64,000 nucleotides of DNA from Hoeflea sp. 108 (GCF_000372965.1 NZ_KB890024.1:994839-1058838); one strand, 5' to 3'. Positions 28,141 through 37,751 are shown, numbered from the stretch's first letter. Notes: generated by a model from the sequence alone, not told the origin. Program-made: numbers and translations.

Positions 28141-29583
28141 ATGGCAGAGCAGAAAATCTTCGCCGGACCGCGCATCCGGCGCATCCGCAACCAGAAGGGG
28201 CTGACCCAGACGGCCATGGCCGAGGGGTTGGGCATTTCGCCGTCCTATCTCAACCTCATCGAGCGCAACCAGAGACCGCTGACCGTGCAGCTTATTCTCA
28301 AGCTGGCCTCGGTGTACAAGGTCGACCCCGACGAGCTGCAAGGCGAGGCGAGGGGGTCGATAGCAGCACTTCGCGAGGTTTTCGCCGACCCGCTTTTGTC
28401 GGGTGAGTTGCCCGGCGACCAGGAACTGGTCGAGATCGCCGAGGCCGCGCCCAATGCTGCGGCCGCGGTGATCAAGCTGTTCCGCGCCTATCGCGAGCAG
28501 GCCGAGCGGCTGTCCGACCTGACGGAGTTGTTGGCGCGCGAGGGGCATACGACGGCGCTGTCGGGCGCCCGGCTGCCAATCGACGAGGTCCACGAGGTCT
28601 TCGAGCGCCGGCCCAATCATTTCAACTCGTTGGAGGAGGAAGCCGAGGCCTTCACGACGCTGCTCGACCCGGGCGACGATCTGTTCGGCGCGCTGAAGGG
28701 CTGGCTGCGACGCGAGCACGGTATCGTCGTCAAGGTGCTGCCTGTCGCCACCATGCCCAACTGGCGCCGCCGCTACGACCGCCATTCGCAGCGCCTGTTC
28801 CTGTCGGAGCGCCTGTCGCCCTTCGACCAGTTGCGCGAGGTCGCAATGGAGGCGAGCCTGATCCGCATGCAGGTGGCGGTGGCGGCAGAAATCCAGGGGC
28901 TGAAACTGTCGTCTGACGAAGCCAAGCGCCTGGCCCGCTTCGAACTCGGTCGCTATGCCGCGCATGCTCTGATGATGCCTTACCAGGCGTTCCACTCGGC
29001 CGCCCAGCGCGCCCGCTACGATGTCGACGTGCTGCGCTCACGTTTTGGCGTATCGTTCGAGCAGGCGGCCAACCGGCTGACCATGCTCCAGCGATCCGGT
29101 GCGTCGGCCGTGCCATTCTTCATGCTCGAGGTCGACAACGCCGGCAACCGCTTCCGCAAGGCGGGCGCCCAGGGCTTTCCGCAGAGCCGCTTCGGCGGCG
29201 GCTGTCCCAAGCTGCCCGTGCATGCGGCTTTCACCCAACCCGGCCAGATCTTCGTCGAGGCGGTGGAAATGCCTGACGGTGCCGAGTTCCTCACCGTTGC
29301 CCGCACGCTCGAAGGCCCGCAGGGCGCGTTCAGCGAGCGTCCGCGCCGAACCGCCATACTGCTTGGCTGCGATATCGCCTTCCGTGACGAGATCGTTTAT
29401 GGCGCGGCGTTGCCGGCTGCGGCCGTCGGCGGCAAGCCGGGCATGGTTGCGGCAACCCCCGTCGGGCCTGCCTGCCGGCTGTGCGAGCGTTCCGGCTGCC
29501 TCTCACGCGCCGAGCCTCCGGTCACTCGGCCGCTCGGCCTCGACGAGATGGTGACTGGACTTTCCGCCTTCGACTTCCAGTAG
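28141..29583 (+). CDS. RamB-type XRE regulator (HTH, IrrE-like and DUF2083 regions)
   Basis: A 480-residue regulator. Residues 5-65 are an XRE helix-turn-helix (RRIRNQKGLTQTAMAEGLGI, SYLNLIERNQRPLT). The middle resembles the ImmA/IrrE fold but its HExxH is replaced by REVAMEAS, so protease activity is not expected. The C-terminal part is the domain with Cys pairs (CRLCERSGCLSRAEPP) seen in short-chain fatty acyl-responsive regulators such as RamB, which controls aceA in Corynebacterium. Being divergent from aceA supports control of the glyoxylate shunt. The ATG at 28141 follows the last TGTAAA box by only four bases, so binding would also block its own promoter. Confidence 0.85.
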   Translation: MAEQKIFAGPRIRRIRNQKGLTQTAMAEGLGISPSYLNLIERNQRPLTVQLILKLASVYKVDPDELQGEARGSIAALREVFADPLLSGELPGDQELVEIAEAAPNAAAAVIKLFRAYREQAERLSDLTELLAREGHTTALSGARLPIDEVHEVFERRPNHFNSLEEEAEAFTTLLDPGDDLFGALKGWLRREHGIVVKVLPVATMPNWRRRYDRHSQRLFLSERLSPFDQLREVAMEASLIRMQVAVAAEIQGLKLSSDEAKRLARFELGRYAAHALMMPYQAFHSAAQRARYDVDVLRSRFGVSFEQAANRLTMLQRSGASAVPFFMLEVDNAGNRFRKAGAQGFPQSRFGGGCPKLPVHAAFTQPGQIFVEAVEMPDGAEFLTVARTLEGPQGAFSERPRRTAILLGCDIAFRDEIVYGAALPAAAVGGKPGMVAATPVGPACRLCERSGCLSRAEPPVTRPLGLDEMVTGLSAFDFQ

Positions 29584-29586
29584 TGG

Positions 29587-31644
29587 TCAGGCGATCAGCC
29601 GGGCGACCGCCGCCTGTGCTTCCTTGTCGATGCCGGTCTTGGCAATGGAGCGGGCGGCATTGGAATCAAGCGGTTTGCCATAGAGGAAGCCCTGCGCTTC
29701 GTCGCAGCGGCGATCCTTCAGGAACGCCGCCTGGAAGTCCGTCTCCACGCCTTCCGCCAGCACCGGGATCGACAGCTTGTGGCCAAGCTCGATCACCGTC
29801 TCGATGACGCTGGTTGCCTGTGCTTGCCTGCCGAGCGCCTTGAGGAAGGTGCGATCCACCTTGATCTTGTCGAAGGGGAACGAGAACAGCGTCGACAGCG
29901 ACGAGTAGCCGGTGCCGAAGTCGTCCATGGCGACGCGTACGCCCATTGCCTTGATCTGGCGCAGGATCAGCAGTGCCTGGCCGGGGTTTTCGATCAGCGC
30001 GGTCTCAGTGATCTCGACCTCCAGGCGCGAGGGCGCGAGACCCGTCTCGTCGAGGATTTGCTTCAGCCGGTCGCCAAAATTCGGCCGCGTCAGCTGCACC
30101 GGCGAGACGTTGACGGCCACGCCCAGATGCTCCGGCCACAACGTTGCCTCGCGGCAGGCTGCCTGCAGCACCCAATCGCCGATGCCGACGATGATGCCGG
30201 TCTGCTCCGCAACCGGGATGAATTCCGACGGCGAGACTTCGCCCAGCTGCGGGCTCGTCCAGCGCAGCAGCGCCTCGAAACCGAGCAGTTCGCGCTGCTT
30301 CATCGAGATCTGCGGCTGGAACACCAGGCGCAGGGTGTCTTCCATCACAGCACTGCGCAGGCCTATGGCGATCAGGCCGCGGCGGCGGCCGTCCTCGTCG
30401 GCATCCGCGTCGTACCAGCACCAGGCGCCGCTCTGGCTCTTCTTCGAGCGATACATGGCGAGGTCGGCGCGCATGGTCAGCTCGTCGATGTTGTCGCCAT
30501 CTCTGGGGTAAACCGCGATGCCGATGCTGGCGCTGGTCTGGAAGCTGGCCTTGCCGAGTTCGTTGGGGCGCGCGAACGCGTCGGCGATGCGGGCGGCGAA
30601 TTCCTCGACCTCGTTTTCCCGCGTGAACGGCTTGACGGCCATAAACTCGTCGCCGCCGATACGGGCGAAGAATTCGCCCGGTGCAAGGGCTGCGCGCATG
30701 CGCTCCGACGTCTGGTTCAACACGGCGTCGCCCGCCGCATGGCCGTAGACGTCGTTGATTTCCTTGAAGCGGTTGAGGTCGATGGCGATGATGGCGAGCG
30801 ACGTTCCCGCCGCTTCCTTGAGCAGGCGCGGCAACGCGTCCTGCACTGCGGCGCGGTTGGGCAGGCCGGTCAAGGGATCGTGCAGCGCCAGGTGGCGATA
30901 GTGCGCCACGGCTTCCTTCTCGCCCTGCTCTTCGGCCAGATGCGTCGCAGCGCCCAGCAGCACCACCAGTATGGTCACGGACGCAACCATGATTGCCATG
31001 ACTGCATCCGACAGGATCTGTGTCGGCACGATCACCCGTGGGTCAGGCGCGATCTGCACGGCGCCCATGGCGGTGAAATGCATGAAACCGATGCCGAGGA
31101 TCAATGCGACGATACCGGCGATGAGGCCGTTGCGGCCCTTGCCATCGGCGATGCGGTTGGTGGCGAGCATGCCGAAAACTGCGCCGCCGACGATGGAGAC
31201 GACGGCAAGCGTCGGGTCGTAGTCGACCTTGCCGGCGACGACGAAACCGGCCATGCCGAGGAAATGCATCAACGCGATGCCGCTGCCCAGGATGAAGCCG
31301 CCAAATTCCACCATCGGCCCGGTCTTGCGGCTTGCCGCAAAGAACAGACCGGAGGTCGAGGTAGCGATGGCGACTGCCAGCGACACCAGCGTGTAGATCG
31401 GCTCGAAGCCGTGCTCCACTTCAGGCGTGAAGCCCAGCATCGCCAGGAAATGTGTCGTCCAGATCGTCATGCCGCCGGCCAGGCCGGCCATGAACAGCAG
31501 TGCGGCATGCCTTGCCCGCTCGACGCTGCGCGCACGCGCAAACAGCCGCATCGAAACGGTGCAGCCGATGGCACAGATGGTCAGCGCTGCGGCGACGAAG
31601 CGGTAGTCATGTGCGATGACAAGGCAGTTGAGCACGGTCAGCAT
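29587..31644 (-). CDS. MHYT-GGDEF-EAL cyclic di-GMP protein
   Basis: A 685-residue membrane protein. Seven or so membrane helices in the first 245 residues carry MHYT-type signatures (THFLAMLGF, MHFLGMAGF, MHFTAMGAV), which may bind copper and sense a gas. A GGDEF domain with intact RIGGDEF follows, then an EAL domain with EALLRW and DDFGTGYSS, so both synthesis and breakdown of c-di-GMP are possible. ATG at 31644 is favoured over TTG at 31650. The stop is three bases from that of the convergent regulator gene. Confidence 0.92.
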   Translation of the reverse strand: MLTVLNCLVIAHDYRFVAAALTICAIGCTVSMRLFARARSVERARHAALLFMAGLAGGMTIWTTHFLAMLGFTPEVEHGFEPIYTLVSLAVAIATSTSGLFFAASRKTGPMVEFGGFILGSGIALMHFLGMAGFVVAGKVDYDPTLAVVSIVGGAVFGMLATNRIADGKGRNGLIAGIVALILGIGFMHFTAMGAVQIAPDPRVIVPTQILSDAVMAIMVASVTILVVLLGAATHLAEEQGEKEAVAHYRHLALHDPLTGLPNRAAVQDALPRLLKEAAGTSLAIIAIDLNRFKEINDVYGHAAGDAVLNQTSERMRAALAPGEFFARIGGDEFMAVKPFTRENEVEEFAARIADAFARPNELGKASFQTSASIGIAVYPRDGDNIDELTMRADLAMYRSKKSQSGAWCWYDADADEDGRRRGLIAIGLRSAVMEDTLRLVFQPQISMKQRELLGFEALLRWTSPQLGEVSPSEFIPVAEQTGIIVGIGDWVLQAACREATLWPEHLGVAVNVSPVQLTRPNFGDRLKQILDETGLAPSRLEVEITETALIENPGQALLILRQIKAMGVRVAMDDFGTGYSSLSTLFSFPFDKIKVDRTFLKALGRQAQATSVIETVIELGHKLSIPVLAEGVETDFQAAFLKDRRCDEAQGFLYGKPLDSNAARSIAKTGIDKEAQAAVARLIA

Positions 31645-31922
31645 ATGCAATCCCCAAAAGCTGTCCGTTCATATGTATGCAAACCTTGACGATCCGTTTC
31701 CACATTAGCGCTGCGGCTTCGTTGGTTAATGCAATGCCTCGGTCATCGAACTCGTGGTGCAACGCCCCCTGCGGCAATGTGGCTGGCCCTTGTGCGCCAA
31801 GCCTTTCCACCCTCCCAGGCGCATCGGGCAAAGGGTTGATGCCCCAGGTAATTGAATGCTGTTCGCAGTGCACCCATGTGCTGGCCCAGAATGGGGATCA
31901 ACAAGTATTCAGAGGCGGATGA

Positions 31923-33362
31923 ATGAGTAACTCAAGTTCAGAAAGCAAGTGGAGGCGATGGCTGAAACGCGGGGTGCTTGCTGTCTTGGCTGTGTTGGTC
32001 GTCGTTGTGCTGCCACTCAGCTTGATCCTGTACCCGACATTCAGGTCATATCGGGCAGCGCCTCCATCCGCCGGCGATACGCAGGCTGACAAGAATACGC
32101 AGGACTTGGCCCATCTTCGCAACATGCCGCAGGTGGAGCGCAGCTTTACGGCTGAAACCAGTGCAGCGTTTGCCCAGTCAGTCGACGAACTTTCGGCCCG
32201 CGCTGCCCAACTCGACCGGCCAGCACTGGCGATGGGGGCGGCGAAGGCGGTTGCCCTTGCCCGGAATGGCCATACCAACGTGCTCGGTCTTGCCGGTGGA
32301 CAAGGCTTCAATGCCGTCCCGCTGCGTCTCGGCTGGTTCTCCGATGGTCTTTTCGTTGTCCGCGCCACATCGGAGCATCGCGATCTTCTCGGCGCGCAGG
32401 TGCTGACGGCGAATGGCCGATCGCCCGATGAGTTGGCCCAAGCGTTGCGCCCATACATTGGCGGTACAGGCCAGTATGCGCGGGAGCTCTCGCCGAACCT
32501 CATGATCTCGCCGGAACTGCTGCACGCCGCCAAGCTGGCGGACAAGCCGACAGAAAGCGCATTTCGCTTTCGCAAGGCCGACGGCTCCGAGATCGGGCGC
32601 ACGTTCGCCGCAGCGCCAGGCGAAGGCAAGCTTGCGGCCAGGACCGTCTGGCCCAAGCGAGACCTAAGCCCGGTTGCACGGAACGAGAGCGATGCCGGAT
32701 GGGTTCACGTTCTGGACGGCAAGGAAACGCCGAACTATCTCTCGCGTCCCGACCAGAATTTCTGGCACGCCTATCTCGAAGCCGACAATATCCTCTACGT
32801 GCAGCTCAACCGGTTCCGCGACCAGGAGCCGGTCCTGATGTCCGACTATCTGGCGGACGTGCTTGAAGAGGCTGGCAAGCGAGAGGTCAGGCATGCCGTC
32901 GTGGACCTGCGGTTCAGTCCTGGGGGCAACTATATGCTCGCCAATGATTTTTCGCGTTTGCTGCCGGAGGTCGTGTCGAATGGCCGGATATTCATCCTGA
33001 CCAGCGGCAATACGTTCTCGGCGGCAATCAGCATCGCGTCGCGGCTCAAATATTATGCCGGCGAGCGCGCAGTGCTGATCGGCGAGGAGATGGGGGACAC
33101 TGGCCAGATGTGGGGAGAGGGCGGCACGACGATCATGCCCAATTCCGGGATCTCCTTCCGCTACACGACCGCCTACCATGATTGGGAGAATGGCTGCCGG
33201 CTGTCACAGGTAGGCACGTGTTTCTTCCTGAACTACTTCTACGGCACTGCGGCCGGCTCTCTGCTGCCCACGGTTCAGGTTACCCAAACCTTTGCCAGCT
33301 ATGCCGCTGGCGAAGATACGGTCATGTCGGAGGTGCTGAGGCTGGCGAAGCAGGCCGAGTAG
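31923..33362 (+). CDS. Membrane-anchored S41-like serine hydrolase
   Basis: A 479-residue protein with one N-terminal membrane segment (about 16-38) and the rest outside the cytoplasm. The C-terminal half has the S41 (C-terminal processing protease/retinoid-binding) layout: VVDLRFSPGGN, LTSGNTFSAAIS with the likely nucleophile Ser, and VLIGEEMGDTGQMWGEGG. There is no clear PDZ domain; the N-terminal part is unassigned. Catalytic role is likely but the substrate is unknown. It stands alone; codon choice is somewhat less GC-biased than in its neighbours. Confidence 0.72.
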   Translation: MSNSSSESKWRRWLKRGVLAVLAVLVVVVLPLSLILYPTFRSYRAAPPSAGDTQADKNTQDLAHLRNMPQVERSFTAETSAAFAQSVDELSARAAQLDRPALAMGAAKAVALARNGHTNVLGLAGGQGFNAVPLRLGWFSDGLFVVRATSEHRDLLGAQVLTANGRSPDELAQALRPYIGGTGQYARELSPNLMISPELLHAAKLADKPTESAFRFRKADGSEIGRTFAAAPGEGKLAARTVWPKRDLSPVARNESDAGWVHVLDGKETPNYLSRPDQNFWHAYLEADNILYVQLNRFRDQEPVLMSDYLADVLEEAGKREVRHAVVDLRFSPGGNYMLANDFSRLLPEVVSNGRIFILTSGNTFSAAISIASRLKYYAGERAVLIGEEMGDTGQMWGEGGTTIMPNSGISFRYTTAYHDWENGCRLSQVGTCFFLNYFYGTAAGSLLPTVQVTQTFASYAAGEDTVMSEVLRLAKQAE

Positions 33363-33390
33363 GGACTGCCCCGACCAGCTTCAGTTGATC

Positions 33391-34611
33391 TCACTTGCCC
33401 CTGCCGGTGCTTGCGCGGAGGATTGCCACTGCTCCGCCAAGCACTGCGATGCCGCCGACGACAAGACCGGCGGAGAAGTAGGTCGATGAGAAGCCGAAAT
33501 TGGCGATCATCGGCTGGCTGACGAAGGGCGAGATGAAATGGCCGGCGAAAATGCTGGCCGTCATGCCGCCGGCAATGCGCCCGCGCATCTCGGGCGCCGC
33601 CGCCGCCATGGCAGCACCGGCTATGTTGGGCATCATCATGCCGAGGCCCAGGCCGACAACCGCCGCGGCCGCGAGCACCGCCGGCAACGACGACGCCAGG
33701 CCGATCAATGCATATCCGGTGCCAGTCAGGCCGAAGGCGACAGCAAACACCCCGACCACACCGAGCCTGGCGCGCAGCCGCGCATAAGACAGCGAGACAA
33801 TGGCGCCGATGACATTGCCCAGCCCGATCGCCAGTCCGGTCATGGTCGGTGAGCCGACGCCGAGATGATTGAGATAGAAGGGCAACTGCGTCGGGATCAG
33901 GTAGAAAGCGACGCTGTTGAGTATCGCAAGCAGGTAGACAGTTGCGATGGCAAACCATGCCGTGTGGCCAGCACCGCCGGATGCCGTGGAGACATGAGAC
34001 CTGTTCCGGGACGGTTCGTCGATGAAGGCGAGCACCGCGGGGATCAGCGCCAGCGACAGCCCGTAGACAACAAACGGCGCGCGCCAGTGCAGTTCGGCCA
34101 GCAGTCCGCCCGCCGTGAGGAACACCAGCCCGCCGATGCCGACGAAGGACGACTGCAGGCCCATAAAGCGGTCGCGCGCGGGGCCGCTGAAATAGTCGCC
34201 GACAAGGGCGGTGGCCGTGGTCATGACGCCGGCAACGGCGATACCAAGCAATGCCCTGCCAACCAGCAAGCCCGCGAGCGAATCTGCGATCAGGCCCGAC
34301 ATGCCGCCCAGCCCATAGAGCGCAGCCGCGGCGATGAGCAGCGGGCGCCGGCCGAAGCGGTCGGCGGCACCTCCGGCAAATGGCGCGCAGATAACGATGA
34401 ACAGCGCCGGCAGCGTCAGGACCAGCCGGGTCAATATCTCGACATTGTCACTGTCGGCGAAGTGGCTCTCGATGGCCGGCAGCGACGGCGAGATCGTCGC
34501 GCCCGACATGATGGTGAGCGTGCTTGCCAGCAGCAGTGTGGTATTGCGGCCGGTATGTCTGCGCGCCTCGACCTCGATCGCGGCTGGCTTGATGTGCTGG
34601 ACCATGGTCAT
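33391..34611 (-). CDS. MFS transporter, drug-efflux-like
   Basis: A 406-residue carrier with about 12 membrane helices. The loop between helices 2 and 3 has GGAADRFGRRPLL, the MFS signature, and helix 1 has TIMSGATISPSLPAIE as in drug/proton antiporters. Its ATG (34611) overlaps the stop of the flavin reductase gene (ATGA), so both form one operon under the SoxR-type box at 35.2 kb. Export of a redox-active compound is the likely job. Confidence 0.88.
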   Translation of the reverse strand: MTMVQHIKPAAIEVEARRHTGRNTTLLLASTLTIMSGATISPSLPAIESHFADSDNVEILTRLVLTLPALFIVICAPFAGGAADRFGRRPLLIAAAALYGLGGMSGLIADSLAGLLVGRALLGIAVAGVMTTATALVGDYFSGPARDRFMGLQSSFVGIGGLVFLTAGGLLAELHWRAPFVVYGLSLALIPAVLAFIDEPSRNRSHVSTASGGAGHTAWFAIATVYLLAILNSVAFYLIPTQLPFYLNHLGVGSPTMTGLAIGLGNVIGAIVSLSYARLRARLGVVGVFAVAFGLTGTGYALIGLASSLPAVLAAAAVVGLGLGMMMPNIAGAAMAAAAPEMRGRIAGGMTASIFAGHFISPFVSQPMIANFGFSSTYFSAGLVVGGIAVLGGAVAILRASTGRGK

Positions 34612-35156
34612 GCCGCGACCTCCTGAAAAGGCTTGGCCGTGCGCGCATCCCGAAGGATTGTCGCCCACCAGTGAAGGCGCCCAAGCAGCGTCGCCATGGC
34701 CTTTTGCGTGTCCTTGGGGTCGGCCAGCGCGCCATCGGCGCCGAACCTGCGCCAGGGAGTAACGAAGCTCACCGTGTCGCGGATGGCCACAGCGTGGAGT
34801 TCGGCGAAGACAAGCCTGAGCTGCTCCACAGCGCGTAAGCCCCCGGAAATGCCGCCATACGAAACGAAGGCGAGCGGCTTTACCTGCCAGGGCGTGGAAT
34901 AGGTATCGATCAGCGCCTTGAGATCGGCAGTGTAGCCGTGATTGTACTCCGGCGTGACGATGACAAAGGCATCGGCGTCGTCAAGCCGTCGTCCGATGCC
35001 TGTGTGGTCCTGCGCGAGGTCGCGGGGATCGAAGAAATCGACGGCAAAGCGGCCATTGCCTCGGATCTCCGTTGCCACCCAATTGACGACGGTGTCGCAA
35101 AAGCGACCTTCGCGGGCGCTGCCATAGATCACGCCGAGCTTGATTTTCTGAGACAT
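34608..35156 (-). CDS. NAD(P)H-dependent FMN reductase
   Basis: Flavodoxin-like reductase of 182 residues. The FMN phosphate loop is GSAREGRFCD and the flavin-contact segment is VTPEYNHGYTADLKALIDT, as in quinone and azo reductases of the SsuE/ArsH/ChrR group. First gene of a two-gene operon with an MFS exporter, 34 bases after the predicted transcription start. The SoxR-type promoter implies induction by redox-cycling compounds; two-electron quinone reduction would fit. Confidence 0.88.
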   Translation of the reverse strand: MSQKIKLGVIYGSAREGRFCDTVVNWVATEIRGNGRFAVDFFDPRDLAQDHTGIGRRLDDADAFVIVTPEYNHGYTADLKALIDTYSTPWQVKPLAFVSYGGISGGLRAVEQLRLVFAELHAVAIRDTVSFVTPWRRFGADGALADPKDTQKAMATLLGRLHWWATILRDARTAKPFQEVAA

Positions 35157-35196
35157 TCCGGTGGGCTCTCCAAATCGGATTCGAGTGGGAGCCCGG

Positions 35197-35227
35197 TCTG
35201 TAAAACCTCAACTAATATTGAGGTCAA
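35197..35227 (-). promoter_or_regulatory. SoxR-type operator within a 19-bp-spaced promoter
   Basis: On the minus strand -35 TTGACC (35227-35222), a 19-bp spacer and -10 TACAGA (35202-35197). The spacer holds the palindrome ACCTCAACTAATATTGAGGT (35205-35224), whose arms CCTCAA and TTGAGG with a 6-bp centre equal the SoxR consensus. MerR-family activators use just such stretched promoters. SoxR itself is not encoded in the window. Confidence 0.75.
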
Positions 35228-35366
35228 TAGGAAATAGCAGCGCCTGGTGATACGGCTGAGGCTTATTCGAGTGACCTAATGAGATGAGCACGCTGGACCT
35301 CGCAAAAACCCAACGGCGCGACTATTGGCGGCTAGGTGTGCGGCCGATCCGCAACCGCCTCGAAAC

Positions 35367-36347
35367 ATGGCGATATCACGGATGAGCGGACAGGCGTCAG
35401 CACAACAATTGGGACCGGCCGTCGGCGCAGCGGCTTCGCATCGCGACTATCGCCTCGGCGTGCTGCTGGTGTTCCTGTCGGCGTTGATGTGGAGCCTCGG
35501 CGGCGCCATCGGCCGGTTCATCGAGACGCCGGACAGCTGGACGGTGGTGTTCTGGCGCTCTGTTTGGGCGGCGGCTTTCCTGTTGGCCTTCATGTCCTGG
35601 CGCGACGGTCCGCGCGCCACACTCAAGCTGTTCCGCGACATGGGACTGCCCGGCCTGCTGGTCGCGATCTGCTTTGCCACCGCCTCGACGTCATTTGTCG
35701 TTGCCCTCAGCTACACCACCGTTGCCAATATCCTTCTCATGCAGGCGGGCGTGCCGCTTCTGGCTGCCTTGTTTGCCTGGCTGCTGTTCCGCGAACGTGT
35801 GGGACTGGCAACCTGGCTGGCGATTGCCGCCGTGATTTCGGGTGTCGCCATCATGGTCTCCGAATCGTTCAGCGGCCAGGTTTCGCCTGTCGGCGACGGG
35901 CTCGCCTTGCTGATTGCGGTCGCCTTTTCGATCGCCACCGTCATCACACGCCGCTATGCCCATGTGCGGATGACCCCTGCCACCTGCCTCGGCACGATCA
36001 TTGCCGCCACCTTTGCCGCCTCGCAGGCTTCGGTGTTTTCCGTCTCGCCGCACGACATGGGATTCCTGTTTGCCTTCGGCGTGGTCAATCTCGGCCTGGG
36101 CCTGGCTTGTTTTGCCACCGGCGCAAGGCTCGTTCCCGCTGCCGTCGCCGCGCTGATCGGTACGTTCGAGCCGATGCTGGGCCCGATCTGGGTATGGCTG
36201 GTGCATTCCGAGGTGCCGTCGTTGCGCACCATCATTGGCGGCGCGGTCATCTTCTGCGCCTTGCTCGTCCACCTGGCGCTGGAGTTTCGGCGTCAGGCGC
36301 GGCAGCCTCAAAGACCCGGTGTTACCGGCATGCCGATGCCTGATTAA
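35367..36347 (+). CDS. EamA/DMT-family transporter
   Basis: A 326-residue inner-membrane protein with ten predicted helices in two EamA repeats, as in RhaT/YdcZ-type exporters of metabolites. Direction and substrate cannot be read. ATG at 35367 is one option; ATG at 35382 (MSGQASAQ) is the other, and neither has a good RBS. It is divergent from the flavin reductase operon; the SoxR-type box is oriented to the other side. Confidence 0.82.
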   Translation: MAISRMSGQASAQQLGPAVGAAASHRDYRLGVLLVFLSALMWSLGGAIGRFIETPDSWTVVFWRSVWAAAFLLAFMSWRDGPRATLKLFRDMGLPGLLVAICFATASTSFVVALSYTTVANILLMQAGVPLLAALFAWLLFRERVGLATWLAIAAVISGVAIMVSESFSGQVSPVGDGLALLIAVAFSIATVITRRYAHVRMTPATCLGTIIAATFAASQASVFSVSPHDMGFLFAFGVVNLGLGLACFATGARLVPAAVAALIGTFEPMLGPIWVWLVHSEVPSLRTIIGGAVIFCALLVHLALEFRRQARQPQRPGVTGMPMPD

Positions 36348-36585
36348 GCAATCTGTTGTTTACCATTGACAACGCCACCGTCGGCCGGGCAGGCTGAAGT
36401 AGAGGGTAACAACAAGTCAGGCGTATCTTGCCAGGTCTCACTGTCGGGCCATCGGTGTCCGCAGAACAATATCGCTGGATCTTTTGCGTAGCGCAGTCAT
36501 GCGCTCGAGCGTCACCTTCACCATCAGACATCGAACAGGGAGTAGGGCGCGGCCGGGACGGGCACGCCCAGGAAAGGAGATTGTC

Positions 36586-37683
36586 ATGAACCGCAGAGCG
36601 CTTTGGCTGACCGCTGCGTCAGCCGTCATCGCTGCTTTTGCGACCGCTGCCAACGCCCAGGAGCGTGTCGTCAACGTCTACAACTGGTCGGACTACATCG
36701 ACGCCTCCATCATCGACGACTTCACCAAGGAAACCGGCATCAAGGTCGTCTACGACGTCTTCGATTCCAACGAGATTCTTGAGACCAAGCTGCTCGCCGG
36801 CGGCAGCGGCTACGATGTCGTGGTGCCGACCGCAAACTTCCTGGCCCGCCAGATCACGGCCGGCGTGTTCCAGAAGCTCGACAAGTCGAAGCTGCCGAAC
36901 CTCGCCAACACCTGGGACATCGTCAACGAGCGTACGGCCAAATACGATCCCGGCAACGAGTACTCCGTGAACTACATGTGGGGCACGGTCGGCATCGGCT
37001 ACAACGAGAAGAAGGTGAAAGAGGCGCTCGGCGTCGACAAGATCGACAGCTGGGACACTGTCTTCAATCCCGAGCAGATGGCCAAGCTCAAGGATTGCGG
37101 CGTCTACATGCTCGATTCGCCGACCGACATGATCCCGACCGTTCTGCGCTATCTCGGCATCGACCCCGAGAGCCATTCGCCCGAGGATATTGCCAAGGTC
37201 GAAGAGACGATGCTCAAGATCCGGCCCTTCGTCCGCAAGTTCCACTCGTCGGAATACATCAACGCGCTCGCCAATGGCGATATCTGCGTTGCCGTCGGCT
37301 GGTCGGGCGACGTCTTCCAGGCGCGTGACCGTGCTGCCGAGGCCGACCAGGGGGTCGTCGTCGGCTATTCCGTGCCGAAGGAAGGTGCCGAGATGTGGTT
37401 TGACCAGATGGCTATCCCGGCCGATGCCAAGCACGTGCCGGAAGCCCTGGAGTTCATCAACTACATGCTGAGGCCGGAAGTGGCGGCCAAGGCCTCCAAC
37501 TTCATCTATTACGCCAACGGCAACAAGGCGTCTCAGCAGTTCATCGACAAGGACATCATCGGCGATCCGGCGATCTTTCCTGACGATGCCACGCTGCAGA
37601 AGCTGTTCACTGTGTCGCCTTACGACCCCAAGACCCAGCGCTTGATCACGCGCAGCTGGACCAAGGTCGTCACAGGACAGTAA
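36586..37683 (+). CDS. potF: Putrescine-binding periplasmic protein
   Basis: Solute-binding protein of the PotF/PotD group, 365 residues with a signal peptide (about 25 residues, ending ANAQ). Ligand-site segments VYNWSDYID, WGTVGIGYNEKK, YMLDSPTDMIP and AVGWSGDVFQA match PotF, in which aromatic and acidic residues bind putrescine. RBS AAAGGAGA precedes the ATG at 36586. First gene of a potFGHI operon; a strong hairpin after it probably raises its level over the other subunits. Confidence 0.92.
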   Translation: MNRRALWLTAASAVIAAFATAANAQERVVNVYNWSDYIDASIIDDFTKETGIKVVYDVFDSNEILETKLLAGGSGYDVVVPTANFLARQITAGVFQKLDKSKLPNLANTWDIVNERTAKYDPGNEYSVNYMWGTVGIGYNEKKVKEALGVDKIDSWDTVFNPEQMAKLKDCGVYMLDSPTDMIPTVLRYLGIDPESHSPEDIAKVEETMLKIRPFVRKFHSSEYINALANGDICVAVGWSGDVFQARDRAAEADQGVVVGYSVPKEGAEMWFDQMAIPADAKHVPEALEFINYMLRPEVAAKASNFIYYANGNKASQQFIDKDIIGDPAIFPDDATLQKLFTVSPYDPKTQRLITRSWTKVVTGQ

Positions 37684-37695
37684 CGGGCGAGAGCT

Positions 37696-37720
37696 ATCCC
37701 GGCGCCATCGGCGCCGGGAT
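37696..37720 (+). promoter_or_regulatory. Intercistronic hairpin between potF and potG
   Basis: Arms ATCCCGGCGCC (37696-37706) and GGCGCCGGGAT (37710-37720) form a perfect 11-bp stem with a 3-base loop, followed by TTTGG. Hairpins at this place commonly shield the binding-protein mRNA and act as partial terminators. Confidence 0.6.
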
Positions 37721-37751
37721 TTGGCGTCTGGGCAAGGGGACGGAGAGACAC

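Noticed and set aside
29779..31689. 636-residue plus-strand frame over the MHYT-GGDEF-EAL gene
   Set aside because: Antisense shadow; His/Asp/Arg-rich composition typical of reversed GC-rich coding DNA.
31677..31922. 81-residue plus-strand frame before the S41-like gene
   Set aside because: No RBS, no motif, Cys/Ser/Pro-rich; most likely untranslated intergenic DNA.
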